Source of the DNA: Membranipora membranacea | Lineage: Eukaryota > Bryozoa > Gymnolaemata > Cheilostomatida > Membraniporidae | Direction: 5' to 3' | Assembly (NCBI GenBank): GCA_914767715.1 | Contig: OU612068.1 | Span: forward strand, 8,310,001-8,374,000 | Length of the DNA: 64,000 bases | In this document: positions 24,001 to 36,000 of the stretch, one piece after another | Layout: each line of letters begins with the position of its first letter | How positions within the stretch are numbered: position 1 is the first letter of the stretch | The notes under the pieces: model-generated | What the model was told of the DNA's origin: nothing | The model's input: only the letters and a program-made list of their open reading frames with translations | Databases searched by the model: none | Made by a program: the position numbers and the translations under genes

Positions 24001-27000
24001 CAGTAAACACATTCATATGCGATCAAAAAATGACTCTGACCACTAAAATGACTTACCTCTTTATCACATGCATGAGTAAGCACATAGTCCTGTTTGTAAT
24101 CTCTAGTCTGAACTTTGACTGCTAGTAGGTGCATCTGATTACTGCATGTGTCGGTCAATCCCTACAAGAAAAAAAATTGAAAGTCATAGCAACAATAGAA
24201 CAGACTTAGCTGTAACAAGAGAGACAAATTCAGAGGCAAGAAACCAAAGAGAGACACCAAGCAAAAATTCCTTCCTATTGTTTTAATATAATATTTCTTT
24301 TGAAGAAGTGATAGAAATAGAATGCAGCTTACACTGTTCTGACCCTTGACGTATTCTAGTTTAAGACACTCTATGACTCTTCCATGAAGACTCTCGTCAT
24401 CTGCAGCACTATTCAGCTCCTTCTCACAGAACTGATGAATATCCTGCTTACATGGTATGTACAGTGCAGGGTTCAGTCTGATGTCTACAACAAACACGGA
24501 CATGAAGGTCTCAAAAAGGAAAACAGATATGGTTGATAAAGACACGCTTATCGGCCTGTCAGATTGCGTTGTAGGTGGACCTGAGCAAGCAGCATTACCA
24601 ATACCTTAAGTAAATAAAGGAAGGGTGCTATTCTATCCGTGTTAGATGTATCTCAGTTCAATTATTCAATATGCAGACAACTCCAATGCATGCTATGCTG
24701 ATGCTTGTATGTTTTTAAGCAGATCATTAATTCTCAAAGCTATCTTGTTTAAAACAAACCTTGGTTATCTTCTTCCTCGTCCTCATCGAGAGCCTTCTGA
24801 CACCTCCTGCTGGCCTCGTCGTATATATCGTCTAAGCATCCCAGCAAAGTCTCCGGATCCTTCATATGTTCTTTGCAGTGTTTCTGACAACAAAAAATCA
24901 AACCGATATGTACACAATCCATTTAATAATTAAAATTAAATTAATTTTATTCTAACCAAGCAGTGAGTCAATGTATTAGAGAGTGCAATTTGCTCAGTCA
25001 GAGAGTCAGGGCAGAATACGACATGCTCAATATTCATACTGTCAAGTCATATTCTCACTTATCTTTCATGACAAAAAGTCAAAATAGCCAACAGATACCA
25101 TCACCAGCATGTACATGTCAAACTGTAATGTAACAAGGCAGGATATCGACTCCGCAGTCAAACTATATACAGATCGAGCTCTTGCTTTGTATTCATTATT
25201 CATGAACATGAAATGTGCAATCTTTAAGATTCACTATTTTGTCGAAACATTGGCATAACATACTGTTCTTCTTAACATATTTGTTTATAACATACTTATA
25301 TGGAAACCTCTTATAAACGTGTAATAATAATAACAGGAAAAAATGTTACCTTGATTTCAGGTTTACAGGCCCGGAATACATGAGAAGATGCTCCAGCTAC
25401 AGCATTCTGTGCTTTGACTAGTTTAAAAACACGTTTAGCACATGGTTCTCTAAGTAGTTCTGGATCCACTGTTCTGAGACAATCACTAAACAGCTCTTCG
25501 GCATTCTGTAACATTGAAATGGTTACATCAACTCAATGAAACTGACATAAAGACACATCATTCTGGAAAAGTGAGCACTGATGATTATGAAATTGCTAGA
25601 CATCCTATTAAGCTCTCAATGAGTTCTCAATGAATCCTCTCAAAGCTCATTAAGTTCTCATTGAAGCTTTCAAAGCTCTCAATGAATCGGTCTTATAGAT
25701 ATTGTTTCCAACATCAATACATTATGTTGCATTTGTATCACTGTGATTGCTTCGCCTTCCCTTAACACTTTATGTAATCAGAATAGATAAGCATTCTCTG
25801 AAAATGAGAAGAAGGTGATTCTGATATTTCAAAAGTAAAAAACGAATATGTGGTAGCCATGTGGTAGCCATGTGGTAGCCATCTAGTAGCAATGTTGTAG
25901 CTTACCTCACCGGGGCCAGGCTTGACATCCTTACAACGAGAATCTATATCGGCCTTACAGTCTTTAGCAAAGTCAGCATCCATGGTTATTGTGTCTTCAA
26001 GTGCAAGGAACTCAGAGCGGAGCTGGAATCGACATTTTGTTGAGACCCTGTGGTCGTTTTCAAGCAGAGTGTCATTCCTCACAATATCAGCCAAACAGTA
26101 AATAACTCCCTGCCTAAAAAAGATATATCATTTTTTATCAAAATAGCTAAATCATTCCTAAATTTAAAATGGTGTTGGAGCTTTTGCCCAAAAAGAGTTC
26201 ATATCACGGGTGCGTTGGTTACAGACGCCTATTATTGTAGTTATCCTCTCTCTGCTTACTCTGATAGCAGAGAGGATAAATCCAGAATAGCCGAGTCAGT
26301 AACTCATTGGGCTCTCAAGCATGTCTGGTTATTTTTTCTTTGTATTTCTTCCGGATACACAGAATAAGTTTCATCGTGCTAGGAAACTTACTTTGACTTT
26401 GCGTGCTCACAATTCTTCTCAAAGTCTGCTTTACAGGCGTCTCTGAACTTTTTGTTGAAGTTGAAGTCTTGCATGCCGACCAGTTGGTGATGCTCGATAC
26501 CAGCAAAGCACTTGGGATCCATGTCATCATCATATTTATGTTCAATGAGGCATTCGATAACCGCTCCCTCATCAATATCACCGTCTTTGATGCCATTGAT
26601 AATATCCTTGAAGATAAAGGTATTGGTTATTCATGTTGTCAGAAACGACGGAATCATTGGAAGGACATCACGTTCAGAGAAGATAGATATGAAACGAATA
26701 ATATGTCACATCGAACATCATCAACTACCAACATGATAAGACTCCACATCTGATGATGGGATTATAATGAAACTCAAAAGTGTATAATTATGTAGAAGAC
26801 CTCAAAACCTCAAACTTTAGACCTGTGTCTGACTTTTTCATGGATGGGGAAGACATAGTTTTCAACTTTTCCCAATGTTTTGGAAAATTCCTTTATAAGA
26901 TATACAATCAATTCAGAAAGAAAGGCTTGTGGTTAGCGGTAAGGCCTCATAGATATAAATGTCAAATTAAGCAGTCAAAGTCAAAGAATACAAGCTAGAT

Positions 27001-30000
27001 TGAGTTTTACCGGATGTGAATCTGTCTGCAAGAATGGTAGACATAAGAAGAGTATGGGCGTGTGTGTGTGTAGATGGATTGATGATATCCAGATGTGAAC
27101 ATCTCATCAAGATCATCTATATCAGTGCATAAGTACTGTTTCTTATTTCTAATATTATCATCAGTTAGAAATTTCTATGTAGTTTTACGAAATAACTTTG
27201 AATAGTTATACTTTTCATCATCGACAAAATATAGTCAAAGCTCAAGCCTTTGCCGTTAATAAGACAACAAAACTCCCTGTCTGAATTGTCCCCATGGTGC
27301 TACGTTTATAATACATTGATCCTGCAGGTCATGTGACTTGTCATTATGATATAAAACTTAAGCTGTCGCAAAAAGAAATTTCATAGCATACAAGAAAAAA
27401 ATAGCTTGTGAAAGAAACTTGAGCTAATCCTCCTTTGTGCTAATATCATTCCTCTATCATGCATATATGTCTTACCTCGCAGTGAGTTTTGATTGTTGGT
27501 TCACAGGCTTTCATGAGGATATAATCGAGTTGATAATCCTCATCTTGTGCTGCTATCCACTCTCCCATCATCTCTTTACACTTGTCGTTTTTAAGCTGGT
27601 CCAACTTCTCTTGTAGACATCCAAGCTCCTGCAAAACATAAGTCAATAAGTCACCAATAATAAATTATTACATCTTTGAAATATAATAACCCCTTAATCA
27701 GTGAAACTTATTATCATTTTCATTTTCTTATGACCTAATCTTAGTCTAGGTTGCCTAAGAGCGTTTCTTACTCATTAAATAAAAAAAAAAATTTTGTTCC
27801 AGCACTGTAATACCAAATGATAACATTTACTCCATTTGTAATGCTCATCAAATAAATTTAATGTCATCATCAGCTATTTTGACCTTTCCACTGTTAACCC
27901 TTATATTTCCATGCTATTTTCTATGCTCTATTCTACGCTCTATTCTACGCCCTATTCTACGCCCTATTCTACGCCCTATTCTACGCCCTATTCTACGCCC
28001 TATTCTACGTTCTATTCTACGTTCTATTCTACGCTCTATTCTACGCTCTATTCTACGCTCTATTCTACGCTCTATTCTACGTTCTATTCTACGCTCTATT
28101 CTACGCTCTATTCTACGCCCTATTCTACGCCCTATTCTACGCCCTATTCTACGTTCTATTCTACGCCCTATTCTACGTTCTATTCTACGCTCTATTCTAC
28201 GTTCTATTCTACGCTCTATTCTACGTTCTATTCTACGTTCTATTCTACGTTCTATTCTACGTTCTATTCTACGTTCTATTCTACGCCCTATTCTACGCCC
28301 TATTCTACGCCCTATTCTACGCCCTATTCTACGCCCTATTCTACGTTCTATTCTACGTTCTATTCTACGTTCTATTCTACGCTCTATTCTACGCTCTATT
28401 CTACGCTCTATTCTACGCTCTATTCTACGCTCTATTCTACGCTCTATTCTACGCTCTATTCTACGCTCTATTCTACGCTCTATTCTACGCTCTATTCTAC
28501 GTCCTATTCTACGCTCTATTCTACGCTCTATTCTATGTACACTACTGTTAATCACTACAAACCTCTCCATGTTGGGCTGATGAGCAGATCCTGACCAGAT
28601 CAGGCAAGCAGACTTCTTCTAGCTCAGGATTGAGATCGATACTGACGGCTCGCTCGTGTACGCTCTTCAACACTTCAGTTATACATCCATTGGATATCTT
28701 AAAATAATCAACCCACAAATAAAACACCTTTTATCTGCAGAAACTTCACTTAAAGTATGCCATCACTTAATAAGTCTATGGGTGCTGTTAATGTATGTTT
28801 CACACAAAATGAAAATGAAATTAAATAAGCAGAAAATGCGTATACAGAGTCGGAGCAAAGACGCACTCCTAACTCCTAAGTGAGACGGTATACTCTTAAG
28901 TAAGTAAAATACTGACTTATTGGCACTTTTTCACTCTTATTTCAGCCACTATGATTTGAAAATTGAATAACATAAGACATGTAGTTGATCCATGCTGCCC
29001 CGTCACTGTATTTAAGTGATAAAAACTACCTGTAAAGCAATAAAAAGTTTAAGTTTTTTGACATCAATTACCATCCTACATATGTGGTAGCTTAGCGGTA
29101 GAACACCTGCCTTGAGAACACAAAGTTGCGAGTTCAGTTTTTCCCAAAGGGTGCCTTATAGCTGTGGGGTGCCTTATAACTGGAGCATTTTTATTTTTTC
29201 CGAGGGGGGCGCTTCACTGATAAGGCCGGTGGCTTATAAGTGAGGTATTACGGTACATAGGTGCTGATGATTCAAACACATTGTAAGTATGAGTGAAGTG
29301 TAAGCATACCTCAGGAGGAAGAACCTTTCCGCCAGTAATCTGTTCTCGGACTATCTTGTAGAGTTGAGCAAAGACTAATCCATCTGATTCGGGTCCATTC
29401 TCCTCTTTTCGTAAATGATGATCAAGGTTGTGTGCCTGGAAAAAATATTATAAAATCTTATTCTAGACCTATGTTCATATTGTGTAAGACAGTAAAAACT
29501 GGTGGACAATTTCCCTCCCTTGCTATTGATATTTATGTAGTGATTAAAGCAGTAAATCAGGTATGGCTATAGTTTAAGCCGTCATGATTATTTAGAAAAC
29601 TACAGATATAATTGTCATAAGAGCCTCAAGTGAATGATTGTATAGACTTAGCATAGAACAGCATATTGCAACACAAGTTATCTGCGACTGTGTGGCGTTT
29701 TGCTCTTACAAATGAAAAGAAGACAATTCTGGATCACACATTGTGGCATACTCTGAGTATAAAATGGCATTTTTTCAAAGTTGTATCTTGTGAACAAGAA
29801 ATAACAATGTTATCCTCAAAATAGGTGCCTAACTTACAGCTATATCTTTGTGGCAGGCCTTCACAAGAGTCATATCGTGTTTGTAGTTTCTGGAGATAAA
29901 GTATTCTAGCTCCAGTAAATGTTTGGCACAATCTGTATCCTGAGAAATCTTACCGTCCTGGATGTGCTGCATCAGGCAGTCAAGAGGCCTGTGAAAAATT

Positions 30001-33000
30001 ATATTGTGTTGTTATTGTCTGAGAAAGTGAACCCCATTGTGAGTTTGGAAAAACTCTGCAGCATATTGGCTGATTTTTCATATCATGTTGCCTGATGTAC
30101 ACTCGTAGAGGGTAGGAAGATGTATGAAAGATATTGTACGGTCTTCCTATATATAAGGGTAATGGGTGGCGAGAAGGAAACTGATATTGCTCGGGATCAA
30201 AATGACAGTTTATGTTTGAATAACATCTACCTGTACCGTCTAAGACATCGGTATCAATATGATGGAATGGACTAAATCTTAGAGGATGAAAAGTTACCTT
30301 GACCCATTTGTACCATTGAGATTTAGCAATGGCTGACTGTAAAATGATGCTAGTTCAAATTATCAATAGATGAAGCAGAGATGACAACAAATTTTAAAAC
30401 CCTTCATTCAGTTGAATGTTTAACAAGAGAGGGGAAATTTACAGCGTGCATTAGAAGACCGTATGAGGAGTATGTTTGCAGAAGAGACCAAATAACTTTA
30501 TTCCTGATCCATGCACCTGGATTTGACAGAGGATGCTGCCAAGACCAGCTCAATGCTTCCTAAATTGACCTCCCATGGGGTGTGATATAATGTTGATTTT
30601 TCTGCAGCCTGCTAACTTACTCTTTGTTTTTTACACAGTATTCTGCTAGTTGAGTTGCGCATTGTTCGTGTAAGAATCCATCAATAGCTAAAATACTCTG
30701 TGCTGGCCTTGTCTCATCCAGTAAGCCAGTAACCTGAAATCAAACAATTTAATTTATCCATAAACCTTAAAATAAATGCAGAACACTTTGACCAATTCAA
30801 GACAACATAGAAAAATTTATATGGATAAGTCTTTGTCATTGTCATGCATTGGCTTATTGACATTGTCAAAATATAACGAACAAGTGCTCCCTGACCGACC
30901 TGGACATCAAAAACATGCAAAGCTTGGTATCCATGCCCCCAAAATGGGCAATTTTTAAAGCCTTGTTTGTCGCATAAAGAACACCAATTTAATCTGGTAC
31001 AGAGCTGACATAAGAAAAATAGGACTTACCTGTCCCAAGCATTCCTCTGACAGCTTTGACTTGCCCTCACCATTGTTTTCCAAGTTGTGAGTGGGCATAG
31101 CTAGTCCCATTAAACAATGTACAGTCCCATCCTGTTCATTGGCTTTTCTCAGGCCTTTGCAGTATGTATGAATCTCATTATTACAATGGTGCACAACTCC
31201 TACAAGCCACAGAAAATAAAGCAACATGTCATTTCTATTACTATCAGATATTGGCTCTTCAGACGAAGGCAAGTCAACTAACTATACCATTCTGGACTAA
31301 CAACACCTGTATCATTCATTTGGTAAGCCTGCAGCTGCACAACAACAATATGTAGAAACTTTTCTATAAATTTGACAACGCTTAGTAGCTAAGATGGCCC
31401 CAGGCCAACAGTTTGGTAGACTTTTCTACACTTGCTTTGTGAATGTTGATACCAGGTGTATCTATGTTGATCACTCTATAATTAAAAGCCTTATCAATCG
31501 TCATATCAACTTGTTACTACTATGTGCAAACCAGGGGTTAGTTATTAAGAGAGGCAGGAGGGGGCCTAAAGATGGGACTATGGTCTGCGTGGGTCTTTTG
31601 TCAGTGAACATATCATTATGTGATATCATCTGTTTTGTCTTATAATCTTATAATCAGAAAGTGCATGTAAAGCAGGAATTGGCTAAAAGTATCTGTAATC
31701 ACAATTTTGAGTTAATAAGACATCAGAATAAATGAAGACTACAATGCAGCAATACTGTCTTAAGGTAATCAGCTATATTTTTTACCAATTGCGGCTATAA
31801 CAAATTCAAATCGTCTCTGAGTAAAGAAAACCTTCTAAGCTCCAATGTATTAAACCCGGAGTTTTCATCAAGTGTGACATTTACCTGGAGTAATCTGGTA
31901 CTCATCCATAAGATTAGACTGGAAAAGTTCAATCTCCTGCTGACATTCTACTGGTACATCCACTGAAACATTAAAAGTATTATCATAATCATCTGAAAGA
32001 TCTGACAATATCTAACATGACTGGGGCCGCGCAGCATCATATTATGTTGCTATGGGTGAAAATCTCATAGAAATTTACGGTGTAGAATCAGACCAGGGAG
32101 TGAGCGTCTATTTACAGAAATACTCTTCTGGTTAATTTGGCATAACTATAAACTCCCATTGGCATAACTATGGAGTTTGTAAGATTTGTATATGATATAA
32201 TGGTAGGGTGACGTGGTTGACCTAACTTGCTATGTACACGTGGAATAACAGGGTAGCCAAGCCAAGAAGGAAATCAGAAAACACAATTGACAATGATGAG
32301 CGTGCATTATCTTGAAGCCATCAATCATATGGGCCACTTCCAGAATTTCAATCATCAAAATGACAGGATGGCCAAATAATGTAATTATAGCAGGAATGCC
32401 TTCCGAACGAACGTGAGATAACTACACTCTCCACAAGACCCCAGTATCCTTAGAAGCTTCTGATAATCCCATGATGAGCTATTTTATATTTCGGAAGTGA
32501 TATTTTATAGTACCGGTCCATTAGACATAATAAATATCCATCCAGTTCCGTAATGAGATTCAATGATTTAAGAGCTTATCTACCAGTAGCCTAATTATAC
32601 AAATCAACCTAAATAAATGGTCTTGGGTTCCTCATTTCAAACCTGCCAGTAATTACACAAATCAGCACCAATTAGCCAAGTTGGAGACCAAAGTTGCTTC
32701 CAAATTTGTCATAAAAGAGGCATTTTTTTAACCCACCAGTCATCATTAAAGACTTTGATGACTATTTCAAGGCAATCTCACTAAGTGTCATTTCAGGCCG
32801 ACGCCACCAATGATATATATATATATATATATGCATTTTAGAGGTCTACAATTTATAAATCATCATCAGTTTCAAACTTCACGTAACAAGCATACCCTCA
32901 TCATAGCATTAAAGTACGTTACTCTTAGTAGGTTCAGTATCCAGACCATAGTCTGTGTACCCAGCTTACAGTGACACTTTGACTACTCACACTCTTCATC

Positions 33001-36000
33001 AGTTTCCTCGTAGTTCATAAGACACTTGAGAACAGAGGCCATACCGATTTCGGCTCCTTGTGCATGCTTATCTGCGTCTGGAATACATTTTGTTTTCTTT
33101 AGGACAGGCAGACATGCTTTGTAGAAAGTCTTGTCAGTCTTGGCGTCTTCTTGCATGAGTCTCTCTCTTTTAATAACTTGCTCGTGACACTGAAAAGCAG
33201 AGGAAATGAGAGACTATTGGGAGGAGACAAGACCATCGATGATTGTCAACAACGAAGAATTTTGTACAATTATACAATTTTGCCAACAATGAAAGGGTTC
33301 CTATTTTTTTTCAAAGTATTTGATGATTTGGCATTCAAGGTGCTATAGACTTCATAAAAAATAATACAGGCTTTGGTCAGATCCCAGTTTCAGCATTCCA
33401 GACTGAAGTTATTCCATATGTTCACCAACAGGATGTAGCTAGCTACAAGCAGCTGACGTATCAGTGTACATGGCATAGCTAAGATAGTGTAAGTGAGAGG
33501 AGGAGGAGGAAGGACAAAATGAAGCCGTATTTCTACAGGCACTCGCATCATCGACCAAACATAAAAATAAACCTGATGATTTATGTGATTTTTATCACTA
33601 GTACTGTTTTAGAAAGTAATTAAACTAGCACATTATTTATAGAAAGATGTCATAGTAAACGTTGCAAGATGCAAAAGTGAAAGACTACGTCAGACACACT
33701 AGTTAAAGACAAGTGAGAATATTTGGGGGGGGGGGAGGATATGGCGGAATTTGATGTCTCATCCGTATGCAAAGCTTACTTCCAGGATATTCATGGAGGG
33801 CTCACACTATCGAAGTCTAGGGGCTGTTTATTAGACTGAAAATTATGATGCATGTTCTTAACATAGGTTACAGCAGGTGGTAGCCAGTTCACATTTCACA
33901 AAGTCATGCGTTGCATAATAATGGGCTTGTCATCGGTGTAACAGGAGGTTTTTGGGGAAATGACCGACACTAGGAGCTGAAAGAGAACTGAGAGCGGGAT
34001 TAATCTATATTGGGTCCTTGTGACCTGACATGACGGAACGGATAATCTCAGCCATTCTATAAGGCAGGATGATTATTATACATATGACACATTTTATAAC
34101 GGCCATAAGACATGCTGAAGAATGAGTTTTGTAAAACGTACGTCTGGAGACAGGCTGTTATCTTGTGTATGCTCCATCAGACATCTGTATACTTTTCCTT
34201 CTCCACTTTGTACCTTGGAACAGAATTTCTCTCGGTCGGCTCGGCAAGCGAAGAACAGAGGTCTGTCCAGGTGGTAATCATCAGCCTAAAATTTAGAAAA
34301 TAGCATCATTGATTGTAACTATAAACTAAGTAAAGAGAATGAATACCCATGTTATCACCATTCTGCATAACAAACTACCATCAATAATTGATTGGTGCCA
34401 TCAGAAAACTTTGCACATAAATAATTACGGTAAGAGGGCAGGTTTAGGGGATCTAACCCTCATTGAACCTATTGCAGCAGTTTGGTTCAGGTATGCAACA
34501 CATTGCTATAAATCTAAAGTTCCCACACATTACCCACTAATGGGCATGGATAGCATGGAAAGCACGCCCAATAGCCAAACAGATCATGCTGGTGCCACCA
34601 GCTTTCTAATTCAGATTTCACATCAGGTTGTCAGACGACACACACAGTTTACAATTGATATTGATTGCCCCTGTATTCCTCAATGTGTATTTGGCACCCT
34701 ATATACTGTGAGAGATGATGACGTTTGACACTTTAAAATCAGCTGGTCTTGAGACAGTCTATATTTTGGTGTATTGTTATGTAAGGGCAGTCTGCTGGTA
34801 CAGTAGTAACCTAGTATTTATACAAAATCTACCTGCTCGGTGACAGTTATTGTTCTTCTAGAGTGCCAATCATTGATGTAACCTGATCCTAACACAGCAT
34901 ATCAGTGGTTTATTTTCATATTGATTTAAGCTTTCATTTTTTTCCTCAAAGATGCCATGCTGCACAATTTATTTGGCAACCTGTCCTTAATTCAAACACT
35001 TTACTCAGTTTGTTTACTATAAAAGTAGCGTGCTTTAATGATCCGCTCACATACTGTACTATCTTCAGCGATTGGCAAGGTTGCTAATAAGATCAAGACA
35101 ATAACACTATGTCTATTTTAGTATTTAAAGCCTTAACTACTGAACAGTGACATTTATTTCTTTACCTGAAGTTCTGCTACTCTCATCATCTGATGTTTAC
35201 AAGCATTGCCGATCTTAGTGAGGTCAGTCTTCAGTAAACAATCTAGAGCTGGTCCCTGATTGTGATGCTCAACCTACAAAATCAAACAAGGAAGAAGATG
35301 AATATATTGGGGGAAAAGTTTCCTTGAAATACGAGACTACAAATGTTCATTGGCACAGTCAATTAAACATGTCACCGCAAAAAAAAGCCACAAGCTGTAA
35401 TGATTCAGAGTATAACAGGAAATTTCATAGTCTTAATCAAAGTTCTTAGTGTTATCATTGCTTTGCCTGCCTTACTGTTAACACTTCTAATTCGCCAGTA
35501 ATGTTGGGGTGTAATACATATCCCCAGTATCCTGGGAAAATATACATCTGTTAAATGAGTGTGTGTCTCGGTTGACTTATTATATAAATCTAACTATCTA
35601 GAAACAGCTAGAGTTAACTTTAGTCTGCATAGCGCCACAATGAAGATTGAACCTGCTAAGAGGGTGCCTTTTTTAGCAAAATTCTAATATTAATGCTAAT
35701 CAGATTTTCAGCTACATAGTTGACACATTTTGGATACATTATACATTTCTCCCTAGATCTACAACTCACATTGTTTTCCTTATCACCACCTTGTGTGTCT
35801 TGTGGTTTATCTGAGAAGATCAGACCACAACTAGTGGCAGCTACTTCGTCTTTACAAGCCTCCAGGAATGGATGTACCAAATGGTAGTCACTGTAAAATA
35901 TAACTTTGAATGAAAAGGACACATTGGAAACGTCTGGTATGAGGCAAAAAATTAATGTTATGAAATAATCTTGCAAATGCAATACCAAAGCTGCAGTCTG

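Noticed and set aside
27861-28594. Long open frames of 218-239 codons on both strands (ILRSILRS, YSTLYST, RRIERRIE)
   Set aside because: They are produced by a 12-bp repeat without stops, inside a GLG1 intron whose flanking exons join in phase.
34339-34728. 129-codon + strand frame within GLG1
   Set aside because: Lies in an intron between in-phase GLG1 exons; no recognisable domain and no upstream regulatory or splice context.
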